Assembly: GCA_013054445.1 (NCBI GenBank)
Contig: JAAMPI010000189.1
Coordinates: forward strand, 1-53,734
Direction of reading: 5' to 3'
Length of the DNA: 53,734 nt
Source of the DNA: Cudoniella acicularis
Lineage: Eukaryota > Ascomycota > Leotiomycetes > Helotiales > Helotiaceae
Part shown: positions 10,771-22,282 of the stretch, one piece after another
Layout of the letters: every line of letters starts with the position of its first letter
Numbering within the stretch: the stretch's first letter is position 1
Program-made: the position numbers and the translations under genes
Notes under the pieces: model-generated
What the model was told of the DNA's origin: nothing
Seen by the model: only the letters and a program-made list of their open reading frames with translations
Database searches by the model: none

Positions 10771-12937
10771 ATGGCGTTCATTGAAGTTAACGACGATGAC
10801 GCGGCAGAATCCAATTATCGCAACTTTGGGCCGCGTGGACATGAGGCTGGAAGCAGGGCTGAAGAGTTCAAGGACGACATAAAAGTAACGCAGCGCAGGA
10901 GGAGAACCGCCACGGGCGCTGATATGGCATCATGGGCGGGACAACCTCATATCAAGGGTTCGACGGAGGCGTTGCGTATGATGCTCTTGACATTTTCTCT
11001 GGTTGGATTGCAGTAAGCAACAAGAAAGGAACTCGTGCAATTGTGTAACGGCTAACGAGGCCCCACAGGTTCACATGGGGAATTGAGATGACTTGTGAGT
11101 ATGCGAATTAGGTGATCTGCATTTCGTGCGCATGTGCTAATTGTTGCGATGGCAGATTGCACGCCCTACCTTCTCCAACTCGGTCTCACGAAGTCGAAGA
11201 CGTCACTGGTATGGATCGCAGGCCCGCTTTCTGGCCTAATAATGCAACCGATTGTGGGGGTTTTTGCAGATAGATCTACCTCGAAATATGGAAGGCGGAG
11301 GCCGTTCATGGTTTTAGGATCGTTTGTTGTGGCCATCTGCCTCTTGGTTCTTGGCTTCACCAAAGAAATAGTAGGATACTTTGTGAAGGAAGGAGAATTT
11401 CGAAAGACGTGTACGATTACAGTCGCAGTGCTCTCGATTTACGCTGTGGATTTTGCTATCAATGCTGGTAAATATTTTGGAAGGGAGAGGAGGGATATTG
11501 ATACTGTACTGACGAATTACAGTGCAAGCATGTTGTCGAGCTTTGATCGTGGATACTCTTCCAATTCCAAAACAGCAAACTGTAAGCAACCTATTTCTTC
11601 GTTCACCACCCCCCTCCTGGTTTTTATTCTTAGTGGTCAAAAACACCCTTCCAGCCCCTATCTTCTCACAAAAGCATAATGCTAATTTGTTGCCAGGGCG
11701 GCGCATGGGGTAAGTCGTTTTGTACCCTGAAGGAACTAATCTAACAATCTAAAGCAAGTCGAATGGTCTCACTTGGCCACCTGGTTGGTTACATCATTGG
11801 GATGGTAGATCTCGTTGCAATGTTTGGAACTTCGTGGGGTGATACTCAATTCAAGAAATTGACAATTGTTTCGGCGCTTGCGCTCATAATCTCTGTTGGA
11901 ATCACGTCTTGGGCCGTAACGGAGCGAGTCTTGATATCAAGTAAAGCCTCCAACTCTTCTGACGGAATTCTCAAAGTTATTGCCCAGATCTTTCGCACTG
12001 CTACCAGCTTACCCCCGAAAATACAAGCTATATGCACTGTACAAGTATGGAGTGTAAGAAACCCCAGATGATTCTCTTTCGAGCAAATACTAACTCTTTA
12101 AAGTGGATTGGTTGGTTTCCCTTCTTGTTCTACTCGACGACTTGGGTTGGTGAAACTTATTTCAGGTTCGATGCTCCAACCAGTGCAAAAGATTCTAAGG
12201 ATGCTTTGGGGGATATCGGGAGAATAGGCAGCATGTCTCTTGTCGTTTTCTCTCTGGTTACCACTACCGGGGCCTTCTTACTACCTCTGTTGATCAAATC
12301 GCCCGATGAGGCAGGATTCACAGCACGACCTCCGCCAGCAATTGCAGGACTCATCACTAAAGTCAACAAGTACAAGCCGGACCTACTTACAGCCTGGATC
12401 GCAGGTCATATCCTTTTCAGCTGTGCCATGTTTCTTGCACCATTCGCTCATTCGTTCCGTTTTGCAACATTTCTGGTCGCTTTATGTGGTTTTCCCTGGG
12501 CTATAGCTTGTTGGGCACCCAATACGTTCCTTGGAATAGAAGTCAACCGTCTTAGCAGTGGTGGGGGTAGCTATCGTCGCCTTTCGATTGATTCGATCGA
12601 GATGAATTCGCCAAACGCCCCAGGTGGACCTTCACTGTTGAGACTTGAGCATGGCCTTGGTGACGAGCCGGTAGCCTCAACTGGCGAGCTATCGGGCCTC
12701 TATTTTGGCATTCTGAATATTTACACCACAATACCGCAATTCATCGGCACTTTCATCAGCATGATCGTCTTTAGCATCTTGGAACCTGGAAAGAGCCCCG
12801 AGTTAGCTCATGATGCCAAACCCGAAGAACATCATGGCACCGATGGCCCGAATGCCATTGCAGTTTGCTTATTTATTGGTGCTGTTAGTACTATTGGCGC
12901 AGCGTTTGCAACGAAGAGGTTGAGAGATTTGCAGTAA
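10771..12937 (+). CDS. GPH-family sucrose/maltose-type H+ symporter, seven exons
   Basis: Plasma-membrane (or vacuolar) sugar:proton symporter of the plant-SUT / S. pombe Sut1 type. Seen: exons 10771-11012, 11069-11094, 11156-11467, 11523-11581, 11697-11709, 11755-12053 and 12104-12937 join in frame to 594 aa. One exon is only 13 nt and supplies part of GGAWASRM. Family landmarks: a cytosolic Arg-rich N-terminus, FTWGIEMTYCTPYLLQLG in TM1, the DRSTSKYGRRRPFM loop between TM2 and TM3, RALIVDTLP in TM4, WIGWFPFLFYSTTWVGE in TM7, and a final GLYFGILNIYTTIPQFIG helix. The central Ser/Gly-rich loop (residues ~480-520) lies before the last helices. About 12 helices are expected. The exact substrate (sucrose versus maltose) cannot be read from sequence. 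Confidence 0.9.
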
Positions 12938-13960
12938 ACTTTTGTGGGGAGCTTCAGTTTCTAAGTATGATTTATAGATTGGCGATGTAGCGGCATGCAT
13001 TGCGAGGTGTTTCTGGTTACGCTTGGTTGTAAGGTAAAATAGATGGGAAGATAGATGGATTAGGATAGACTTCTTTGCGTAGCTCGAGTGATATCCTTAT
13101 GGTTTGCAATTGATGAAGGGTTTTGATTGAAGTTATTTTTTTCTGATGCATTTCCGACTTGTATTTGTGTTCTATTATGTTATAGATAGGGAATTAATGA
13201 CCTTGCACGAGCTTTCATTGAGAAGAGTAAAAAATACAATACCCGGTATGTCTCATATAATCCGGACATTTTGTACCTCCAAAATATTAGATGTGCGTAT
13301 GTGCTGCTTCAAGATAGGAGACCCGCTACTCACTTATACCGCTTTCTATTTTCTGCTGTCAAATTCGCGAACTCTCAATTAACACTCAAAAACAGCTAAA
13401 TAGCCACCAACTAAAAAGTAAGATCAAGTTGTTAGAAAACACAAGAGTGAAGAGAATTTTATTTCCCTCATTTTTTAAATTATACTTGAAGGTAATATAG
13501 TGCTTCTTCTTTGAAGTGTTATGAGTAACTTTTTGGCGTAAGCCGCTATGATTCTGGAACCCACAACTCATACCTGATGAAGTTATGATATGAGTCTAAG
13601 TCTGGGTGTGAGTTTGAACACTTGGATCTGACATCCGCGCTAGTACGACGCTAGTACAACTTTGCGAAGAGCAACAAAGTCTTGGTTTGGACCCTTATTT
13701 GATTTCTTCCGGAGCTGGTATAAGCTTAATTTAAGCGGTAGGGATCCACTCTCTCGGGAGCAGGGTTAGTAGGCGCTATTACAACTTTTGCGAGGAGTAA
13801 CAAAATCAGTGGATTGAATCCTGGAATTTATAGATGGGGTGAGGTTTGTGTCATGATGTATTATGTCCTCTGCTTGGAGGAACACAATCTTAATTGATAT
13901 TATATTTTGGAGAGGAAGGACTTAAACACATCATAAACAGTACTGTACATAGGGGCCAGC
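12938..13960. other. AT-rich intergenic with repeat copy A
   Basis: No gene seen. Composition is AT-rich, with short frames that look random. The stretch ends in repeat copy A (13641-13770), described separately, and a related 40-bp unit directly after it. Confidence 0.5.
13641..13770 (+). repeat. dispersed direct repeat, copy A
   Basis: Shares a block order with 17172-17306: TAGTxCGACGCTAGTACA, TTTGCGA(A/T)G, GCAACAAAG, TTTGGACCCT, GGAGC(T/C)GGTATA, GG(A)TCCACTCTCTCGGGAG versus GATTCACTCTCTTGGGAG, and a final GTAGGC/ATAGAC. Identity is patchy and many differences are C/T or G/A transitions. A further degenerate unit (TTACAACTTTTGCGAGGAGT) follows immediately at 13780. Confidence 0.75.
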
Positions 13961-15247
13961 TCATTGCTGAGTGTCTGCCGGTGTTATTTCTGAGGAATTG
14001 TGGAGCGCTCCTCCCCCCACCTCGTTGCCCTCGCAAATCATCTCTGGTTCTGCTCCCTTTTCCAGGCATAGCCCATCCCCAGCGTCCGGTTCACTTGGGC
14101 CCCCGTCTTCCGCCGGATTCAACGGTTCGTTCAGTTTGACGCCCTCGATCATATCCTCCGAGATAAATTCACACCATTGTTTGGACTCACTCAGAGGCAC
14201 CCCATCCGGCCCTGCGTGTGAATAGAGAACCGGGCCGCAATCAATCACCTTCCCATCTGCCGTCGTGTTGTGCCCCCACCTGAGCTCAAAACGTTGGCGC
14301 GATGCCATCATACGCAGGTGAAAATCCACCGCTTCGTCCAAGCCATACGTATCGATTGCGTTACCCGTCGTCAGTACAATCTTGCCCTGTACATTGGGTC
14401 GGGGATGTAGCCATTCGGGATGCGCTATTGGGCTAAATAGCTCCGAGACACGATTGCCTAGTCTCACATGAGTCTCACTGTTGAAAAGATGAATTGGTGA
14501 TCGTGTGCCCTCCTCATCCCAGGCATGTTCCTTGGCATATTCATTGGCCAGCTGGAATAGAATCTTCGAGAGAATACTTGAGAGTTCCGGCGATACTTTT
14601 AAAATACATATCAGTGGCACACTCATACCGTAGGACATAAGGGACTTATATTTCATCCCCTCCAACGACTTGTAGAATCCCCTGAGCCACCGATGTACCT
14701 CGGGCATGAAAGGTAGCAAGCTGTCTTCCGGGTCACCCTCTAAATACAGGCGCTTTAGAACAATGGAATTGATGAGGTGTTCTTCAATATACCGGTACAC
14801 CTTTTTATCCCGAAGTAAAGAGAGAATGGCCGGGACAGAAACACCTCCCGAATATCCGACATCTTCGAGAATTTCCCTGGCCCATAATTCAACACCTGGT
14901 TCTCGATACTTGTACTTAGTGACAACGTCTCGAAATGGCCCGCAGCCTTGCAAAGCGCCGACGATATGGATCAAATCAGACCGCCAGACAGGGATCTATG
15001 CATTAGATAATCAGTCAAGCCTCAGAGTAAGATCTTGGGCCCTGCGGCGTCGGCGTTCGTCAGCCTCTGACAGCGGCTGGTATTGGGGTTGGGGCTGGGG
15101 CTGGCTTGGCTTCTGCTCATCCCCCTTAGCTTGCAACCGTAAAGCTTGAAGCTGGAGGAACAGATAAGTGGAGAGGATCGCCAAGGCTATGATCAAGACA
15201 CTTGCTGGCAGGAGGGTAGTCAAGAGGGCTACAGAGACCGGTTCCAT
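13961..15247 (-). CDS. lineage-specific protein with N-terminal membrane segment (two ORFs, same frame)
   Basis: I do not recognise a family. Seen: ATG at 15247 opens a 78-codon frame with a strong membrane segment at residues ~7-31 (LLPASVLIIALAILSTYLFL), then a PQPQPQ tract and an RRRRRAQ patch. It stops at TGA (15011-15009), with a TAG shortly after (14998-14996). The same frame then runs open from 14995 to 13961: IPVWRSDLIHIVGALQGCG, a predicted globular alpha/beta region, and an acidic Pro/Glu-rich tail. The CATAG before 14995 is a good acceptor, but I see no clean GT donor, so the intron is unproven. Either a spliced gene with an atypical donor or a gene broken by nonsense mutations. 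It lies between direct repeats, with a decayed HSP70-like fragment on the other side. Confidence 0.55.
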
Positions 15248-15800
15248 GTTGATGGCGTGTGGTTGAGAGAACGGTGGGACTGTGAAATTTGAAGGGACAG
15301 GTCCTTTTGTGGATTCAAGAGACGAAGGAATACCAATTGGGAACAACTTCACAACTCAAGGAGAAAAGAGCCTTTTGCAACTCTACTTTTCCCAATCCGT
15401 TTTGCATCAAGTATTTCGGGATTTCAGTTTTTCTGAAAGAAATGCTCAACTTTGTTTCGATGCTAATAGAGAGCTTTCGAATACAGGGATCAATCGAGCC
15501 GTTGAACTTATTAATAGTCAAGACACACGGAACGGATTTGTCAAGGGGCCTGAACCACTCTATTCCAAACCCGGACATCAATCAGTCCCCTGATTCAACT
15601 GTCTGTCTTGGAAGGCTTTCTCATCTGTCTCATTTCCCAACCCCTTGTATTGATACAACGCCGGTTATCAAGCTTCACTGTTTTGTTGGAGCGGGGATCA
15701 CAGTTCAACCTGACGGAAGAATATTTTCAATTGGCGGTATCTGCAAATATACCAGTTCTATTTCTCCAACAGATGTGCAGTCAGAAATCAGTGATCAAAG

Positions 15801-16290
15801 ATGGAGGCACATTTTCACGTTGATTTTGGCATGACAGGGTCTGGTAAGTTATCCCACACAACAATACATTCATTTCTAACGAATTGAAGCCGGCGAGGGC
15901 ATTGCGATTCCACCTCAAAATAGTTTGTCGGCTCCCAAATTCCACTTACTGGGAAAACTTCCAACAACCATTCTTTACAAACAAAATAACAACGTCATTA
16001 CGATCAGAGACCCACATAGAGCATGTGATGAAATGGAAATGCACTTCAAAACAGCTTCCAATCGCGAAGCTTAGGTTCAACCCCATCATCGAGGAGTCCT
16101 GATAAACTGATCTCTGATCACCTTCGCCACTTCTGCAGCCAATTGCTCCGGCAGTTCTTACAAAAGGAGGGAATTGGAAAGGGACAGCTCAATGTAGTGT
16201 GGTATTTCACGACATGGGTTGTTGGAACAAGCGAGATCAACTAGACTTCCAACTGCTGGCTCAGAAGGTTTTGGCGGATATTCTCCCGGG
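15801..16290 (+). pseudogene. decayed fragment of an HSP70-like (actin-like ATPase) protein
   Basis: Seen: MEAHFHVDFGMTGS (compare the phosphate-1 loop of fungal HSP70-like proteins, DFGMTxTGVAY) ends at a GTAAGT donor (15844). A TCTAAC branch site and AAG acceptor at 15889 lead to KLPTTILYKQNNN, which resembles the KVPTVLxYN strand of the same family. It stops at a TAG near 16074. In a different frame from 16099 come SPDKLISDHLRHFCSQLLRQ and VVWYFTTWVV, resembling the helix DYLRxLxEHxxRxL and the VPTTW strand that follow in intact members. Frames then break again by about 16250. Only the N-terminal third of the nucleotide-binding domain is present. Inference: a truncated, frameshifted relic. 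The resemblance is by eye and moderate. Confidence 0.45.
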
Positions 16291-16333
16291 CTGTAGGGTC
16301 TATGCTCCACATAACTCTTATCTCTACTTGTAT

Positions 16334-16356
16334 CCCCCCCCCCTTTTCCCCCCCCC
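16334..16356. repeat. poly-C tract (C10 T4 C9)
   Basis: Two C homopolymers of ten and nine bases separated by four T, in non-coding sequence. Length is prone to sequencing or replication error. Confidence 0.85.
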
Positions 16357-17099
16357 AAAACTAAATTTTCAAACACGAACTGTTTTTAAAAAAATGATCT
16401 CAGTGGTGCTCCCAGGATAGCGGTGTGTATTAAACAATGGTGCTTTCTGTACCTAGGTATTTTAGATTTCACACGGTTCACTACCCTCACCTGGTTATCA
16501 GCCCCCGGAAGGGAGTCCACTATATACTCTAAAGGGTTGCAGCCATTAGCTGCGAAGAATCAAGACCCTAGCTGCTTCTTAGAAAAATACAGGTTGTACA
16601 TAAAGACACGTAAGGGTCGAGGCAGCATTAATTCAGACACCGAATTGCACATTTTTTATTCAGATCCCAAATTATACTAAGGCTTGAACCCACTTAATCA
16701 CTAGTTTTGCGGGGTAAATTTTTGCGGCTAACGATAAAAGCAATAGTTTCTTACTCTTCAGTTCGCTCTAAATCCCAGGTGTCAGTTTTGAAAGTGGATC
16801 TAGAAAGCGAAATATTAGAATAAGATAAGGCCTAGATATTTTCTTCTCACGCTCTCCTGACACCCTCGAAGTCCTATGCAGAGAGAGTGTGCAAAATTCA
16901 TGGGTGGTGTTCCAGTAGTACTTCTGGTGTTGCTTAAGAGAGCTCACGATTAGAGTTAGGTTCTTAATAGATGAGTTGTGGGAAGAAAAGAAAAAGAGAC
17001 GAGAAGAAAGGAACTAAGTAAGCATAAGTTCCGACGATCAACTCCAATTGTAATAAGAAAGCACCCAGTTCCACCCCCCACCCCCAAAAAATATCATCT

Positions 17100-17135
17100 A
17101 GTATGACGCTAGCACAGATTTGCGAAGAGCAATAA
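17100..17135 (+). repeat. dispersed repeat, partial copy C
   Basis: TAGTATGACGCTAGCACAG then TTTGCGAAGAGCAATAAA matches the first ~40 bases of copies A and B. It is a truncated tandem neighbour of copy B. Confidence 0.7.
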
Positions 17136-17171
17136 AATCTTCCTTCAATCTTATTAAGTTCTGAAATAGTA

Positions 17172-17306
17172 TAGTTCGACGCTAGTACAGATTTGCGATG
17201 TGCAACAAAGCCGTTTAGTTTGGACCCTGATTTTGAGAATAACGGAGCCGGTATAGGCTTAGATTGGGCGGAAAGGATTCACTCTCTTGGGAGTACGGCT
17301 AATAGA
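17172..17306 (+). repeat. dispersed direct repeat, copy B
   Basis: Direct-orientation partner of 13641-13770 with the same order of conserved blocks: GACGCTAGTACA, GCAACAAAG, TTTGGACCCT, GGAGCCGGTATA, CACTCTCTTGGGAG. The pair brackets about 3.5 kb holding the lineage-specific ORF and the HSP70-like fragment. Confidence 0.75.
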
Positions 17307-17480
17307 CATCTCATGAACACCAAATACTTTAGGGAACTCATTGAAATTTCATCGCCAGCGTTCTACTGGATGAAATATCAAGAACTCGTCCACCCAATTC
17401 GTTGTCCTCGCAAAGCATCGTTAAGTCCTGCGGGCTACAGCATTCCTCACACCTCATCGAAATATCTCCTTCACACCCCT

Positions 17481-18125
17481 TCAAGACTTCCTGAGCATCA
17501 GACGATACTCTTTAAGATCTCTCAACTCCTTCTCAATGACCATTTCATAAGCCTCCAAATACATTTGTCCTCCAACCTCACTCTTTTCTTCGAGCGACTT
17601 GGCGAAATCTTTTGCATTTGCCAAAGCCGTAGTGATAACCTCCGTTCCCGACTGAGCTCCCGCTTGGTTGAGTCCTCCAATGAGACCACGAACCTGTTTC
17701 TCCATCTCCGCTGCGTTGATTTTCTTCTTCAGCAGCTGAATCTTGAGATCCATCATTTTGGCTATGACTTTCAAGTCTTTGATTTCTTCTTCGGGTGAGA
17801 AAGAACCAGAGGGTATAGAATGCTCTGCAAAGGACGCTGGCTTGGCAACAGAAGATCGCGTGGGGGATGAAGGGGTACTGGTGGCGATCCAGAAGTCGGC
17901 TTGCTGTTCATCGATGTCTCCTAGTCTCGTCTTCCTGGGGCTCTCATCCAATTTCGGTTTATCTTGTATCTTCGTCTCCTGGTAAATAGCTTCACCACAG
18001 TCGAATTCCGAGTCCGAATTGTCGAGACATGGCCGCGATGGCGAGACTTCTCGGGGCAAGGGCTTAGCGGTAACTGTTCTCAGCTTCCTGAACGCTTTCC
18101 CGTAGAATTGAATTGGATTTGCCAT
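17481..18125 (-). CDS. hypothetical protein with C-terminal coiled coil
   Basis: I do not recognise this protein. Seen: ATG at 18125 (MANPIQFYGKAFRKLRTV) opens 214 uninterrupted codons. Residues 30-115 are Ser/Pro/Asp-rich and probably disordered (DSDSEFDCGE, STPSSPTRSS). From about residue 125 there is a helical stretch: EEEIKDLKVIAKMMDLKIQL, LLKKKINAAEMEKQVRGLI, and later DFAKSLEEKSEVGGQMYLEA and KELRDLKEYRLML. The second half has heptad-like Leu/Ile spacing, so a coiled coil is likely. The frame continues upstream without an ATG. Coding potential is supported by length and amphipathic helices rather than by homology. Confidence 0.6.
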   Translation of the reverse strand: MANPIQFYGKAFRKLRTVTAKPLPREVSPSRPCLDNSDSEFDCGEAIYQETKIQDKPKLDESPRKTRLGDIDEQQADFWIATSTPSSPTRSSVAKPASFAEHSIPSGSFSPEEEIKDLKVIAKMMDLKIQLLKKKINAAEMEKQVRGLIGGLNQAGAQSGTEVITTALANAKDFAKSLEEKSEVGGQMYLEAYEMVIEKELRDLKEYRLMLRKS

Positions 18126-21100
18126 GATCTTGTTATGGAGAAGACGAAGAGAGATAATGTCAGATTCTGTAATATCAGTTTTAAAAGCAAACTCGGGAGG
18201 AATAAGTAACTTGAAAATCAAAAGTGATTGACAGACCTTTGGGACGAACTTCTGTCAAAATTTTCTGATATCTTCGGTGATTTTCGTAGAAGATGTAGGT
18301 TGCGCGATGGGAAGTTGGTCTGAGATATCTTTGTTGCAGAGAGAAAGAGTGGTATTGGGGAAACTATCGACTGAGGGCGAATGTTAACTTTAAAAGTGAA
18401 TGTGTGAAGCAAAAATGAGAGAATAGGCCAACAGACCTTCCGAAATGAACTTCCTTGCGTGACCAACAATTCTTCTTGGTGTCATCCACGTCCTGTGAAA
18501 AGGGCGCAATTGAAATTAGTCGTGCAGCTCTTAATGTTATAAGGACAAACTGAGGTCGGTCGGGTTCTTAAAGAGAGAGGTTGTGGTAGAATTATTGTTT
18601 TAGAGGGATAGAGGACGCGAGGATAGAAAAGAAAGGTGAACGCAAGGCACTGCTACCCTTCGGTTTTGTCAAGTCTGCTCATGCAAAAAAAATCTATCCC
18701 TGACAAGAAAATGTGCGAGGATTAATGAGTCTAAGGCAAAGAGTTTTCAGCTTTGGATGAAATACGTCAAATGCCCCAAACGCCGCTTAAACTAAATTCA
18801 ATACCTAAAATGACACTTCAGCAAGGGTCTTACAATCCGAAATAGTAGTGAGGTAGTCTATAATCATCTTATATAGTCTTGAATTACTGATAGCAGTATA
18901 GATATTTAGCTTTAAAAATACTTATTTAGGGTTTCATCCGAAAGAGTTTTCATATAAGCTCTTTCTTCTTATCTAAACACTAGTGAAACAGATATATTTT
19001 ATGAGGTAGTATGAAAAAGGATATCTCGGGTATTTACATCTTTTCAGGTGGCATTTGAGATATTTGATGGATGAAATGACCTATTCTGTAGGAATTGTCC
19101 ATCTCCTCGACCATTATGCGCGTAGTATAGCGAACTCGCACACAACACTCGAAAATCAATAAATAGCTACTAAGTGAAAAGTGCTAATAATTAGAGAGTC
19201 AACATGAGAGGATAAGCTGGATTAAGCTAAATCCACTTTCCTTCTTATAATGTATCAAAGTAGTAGAGATATTGAGAGTGTTATAACATATTTCGCGATA
19301 CTACGGGTGTAACGGTCGAGGAGATATGCGAAGGAGTAGCGAGGCACTTGAGCTCCTCGCGACTGCACCGTTTAGCAACGGATGTTTGAGAGTTGAGATA
19401 ATCTTGCACAGGTTATTCAAGTATAGAAGCGCTATTCTCGGCTTGAATCAAATATTCGGAGATCTCCGGACAGTCATACTTGAACGTGAGACAAAAGGGG
19501 AAGAACAATACTGGTACACACCAGTTTTTGAAACTATTATAGAAAAAACCCAAATTTTCTTTGTAAGATGAGTTGAGTCTCGTTGCTCGTGGGAGTTTTT
19601 TTTCTTCCCATGGCCCACTGGCTGCCCTCGTACGAGTATATGTCTCGGACTTGATTTGTCAACGTCTTTTTTATTTAACTCTCTTTTCTCCTATGAGCAC
19701 CTCTACTGGTGTGGATATCTCGTCAGAGTTGCGTAGTCTTGCACAATCCCAGAAGCGACGGTCGAAACTGGGGCTGGAGAGACAGTGAGGCTGTTGAAGA
19801 CATGAAAGGAGGAGAATGCTCGCGTTCCAGGATGAAGATTCTGTGGGAATATCTCAAAGAGTGGAGATGTGCCTTTGGGCAATGGACAGGAATCTCGGAC
19901 TTTGCAAAGTGCCAAATTACAAAATGCGGTAGTCCGAAATGGGTAGAGTTTTGAGCTCTTCCAGGTTGGTGGGAGCGACGATTAATAACTAAGCCTTCGG
20001 GACCTTGCCCCGAAAAGCCGAAAGGCCGAAAATAAATGGAAAGTACCTATGTAGGTAACGATTTTTGCAGATGACAGGAAAAAGAGACATATTCTCTGAC
20101 TTTAAGTCCCTATTCTCATACCTTTCCACCTTGTTGATGTTTTTCTTTCAACCACGTCTCTGGGGTTTCTTCGTCTGCCCAAGACAGGTACCCCACATTT
20201 CTTAGTCCTCGTGCTATGATCCCGCGAGCCAGGATGAGTGACCCGGGCTGGGGTCGATCTCGATCAAGCCACGTGTGGTTTTACGACATGGCCTCGAACG
20301 TTTTTGTCGATGGGAAACATCAACTTGGTGCAAGATGTGTTGCAGACTCGCACTCGTCATCTCAGGGGGTTCGGCGTTCGGCGAATGCCATCCGATTATC
20401 TATTCACACAATATTCTCTCACTCCCAAAGTTGGGATGCAGGCCAATCTGCAGTCTGCAGATGTGTCAATTCGCCTTTTATCGGCGACGGACAACCTATA
20501 TCCGAACCGGGTGGGGTATGTATGAACGTCGCAAAAAGAAAAGCAGAGTTTAGCCAGGAGGTCGGGACCGCTTTTGGGACGCTTCAAGCCGAGCGAATCG
20601 TCCACGCCGTTTAATGATCCACAGCATGAAACTCCGCAGAGTGAAGCCATCGCATGCAGGGAGCCATTCTAGAAGGACGTCAATTGGACTGTAGGCGCGG
20701 TTCAGTGACTGCCTTAAGGAAGGCTTGAAAATGGGGAATTTTGGATGGGTACGGAGCACTGTCTAAAAACACCAGCGAAGCACAGCGTGGGTTGAATGGG
20801 CTCCTACGAATGTGATTGATGGAAAGGCCCCCGATCGAATTCACACATTCGATAAAGGGATCAACGCCACAGTCAGGAGGATGGTGGTGCCCCCCCCCCC
20901 CCTCGTCCGAGGCCCCGAGCTGGCCTCCAACAGCACTCCAACATGATCTCTCAGTGATGACTTGCCACTTCATATCTATAACACAGTAGGGCCGATCAAA
21001 AGCGAGCCCTACCTAGGTACTGAGCATGGAGTCTGATAGGACTTCCCCGCTGCGTTCTCCGTTCATGCAGCAGCTCCGTCATAGTGGGTTGGGCAGGAAA

Positions 21101-22282
21101 ACCCTCATTGTAGCTCTTTGGGGCCAATATCAGGGCGGCTATTGCTGGCCGTTGAGTCCCACAGACAAACCCAAGAACCGACCAGGATCCCCAACCCCAC
21201 ATTCCGTGGATTCGTGGAAGTCGAAGTCGATATAATATTTGCAATGGTGCGTGCGTGACCTTGCTCTGCTATGTTTTCCAATCATCAACGAAACAGCTCC
21301 TATTTCTGGGGGAAGAATCAGTCAGCTCATTATTCGCGCGAGCCCCGGGTGGTTCAGCGGCAGGCCAGCTAGGGGGCCTGATTGGAACAGGCTTCGGTGC
21401 AGCTTCGAACAGGGTTGGCAGGGCCACGGACAGAGGAGGCATGGCACTCATGGGGTCTTTTGCACACTGTGGTGAGTGGTGACAGGCTTCCGCAGTCGAT
21501 TTGGAGTCTTTGACGCAGGAAACGCTGTACCTTGCTTGCCCCCGGTGCTCGTAGACGCCCTGAAGCGGTACCGTACACGTCGAGTCGGTCGAGATTAGTT
21601 TTAACCTAGAAATTCTAGAAAATGCGCACACTCTGGTGACTTGCTCCGCGGATGTACTTCGTAAGTCGCCGTCTGCAGGCCGAAGAATCGCTGTATTGCG
21701 CACTTTCCCGGGCACTTCACTGCTTCAGTCACTGCTAAACGCCTGCTCTGGCCTTCTAACTACCTGACTACTGTACTCCATACGCTGCCTTCGGTTAGAC
21801 TTACTGCGCTCCGCCTTCTCGAACGCCGCCCCAAGAACAAGACTGCGGGTCCAGCATCACCGAGAAGGTAGGCTCTCCAGTTCCGCGCCGTGGACTTCGA
21901 CTCGAACAACTCTCTCGCCATCCTCCATCACTCACCCACTCTTCGCCGAGATTTTTCACGATTCACTCATGCACTTCCTCGAGAATTCACCCGCCGGCCA
22001 ATCCCACTTTCATCTCCATTCTGCAACGACCGACTCAATTACACACCCCGCTGATCTGCGCCGCGTTCTTACGAATCCTCAGCTTGCCCGAGCCTCGACG
22101 AGCTTACACTGAACCCGGTCTTCATCCCCACGAATTATACCTTAATCAACCTATTCGCGAAGAGTAAAATACTTGCGCATGAGCACGACTTGAGCGACCT
22201 CCCAACGAAGTCGCGTTACCCGCCTTACGGCGCAGAGAGATAGCAGAGTTAACCAGGCTGAGGGAGATTCGTTTTGCCCACG
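18126..22282. other. 4.1-kb gene-poor interval
   Basis: No gene I can support. The left half (to ~19.6 kb) is AT-rich with random short frames. The right half is closer to coding composition but its frames (20216-20614 +, 21269-21715 -) lack ATG starts or family motifs and contain overlapping alternatives in every frame. The last ~500 bases before 22283 are C/T-rich and probably the creB promoter and 5' untranslated region. A 13-base C run lies at 20890-20902. Confidence 0.45.
20890..20902. repeat. poly-C tract (C13)
   Basis: A run of thirteen C within the gene-poor interval. Confidence 0.85.

Larger units (their letters stand above)
16291..17480. other. intergenic with homopolymer tracts and repeat copies B and C
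   Basis: No convincing gene. It contains the C10-T4-C9 tract at 16334-16356 and repeat copies at 17100-17135 and 17172-17306. Frames at 16423-16680 and 17193-17798 have no family resemblance. Confidence 0.45.

Noticed and set aside
13810..13830. tRNA-like B-box word (GATTGAATCC)
   Set aside because: No A box at the right distance and no cloverleaf can be drawn.
15289..15834. 181-codon + frame before the HSP70-like relic
   Set aside because: Composition looks random, and it runs out of frame through the MEAHFHVDFG segment that has a better explanation.
13641..17306. LTR retrotransposon with the direct repeats as LTRs
   Set aside because: No gag, reverse transcriptase, integrase, primer-binding site or polypurine tract seen between the repeats.
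20216..20614. 132-codon + ORF in the gene-poor interval
   Set aside because: All three + frames are open here at once, which points to chance; no motif or splice context.
21269..21715. 148-codon minus-strand frame upstream of creB
   Set aside because: No ATG start, competing frames on both strands and no motif.
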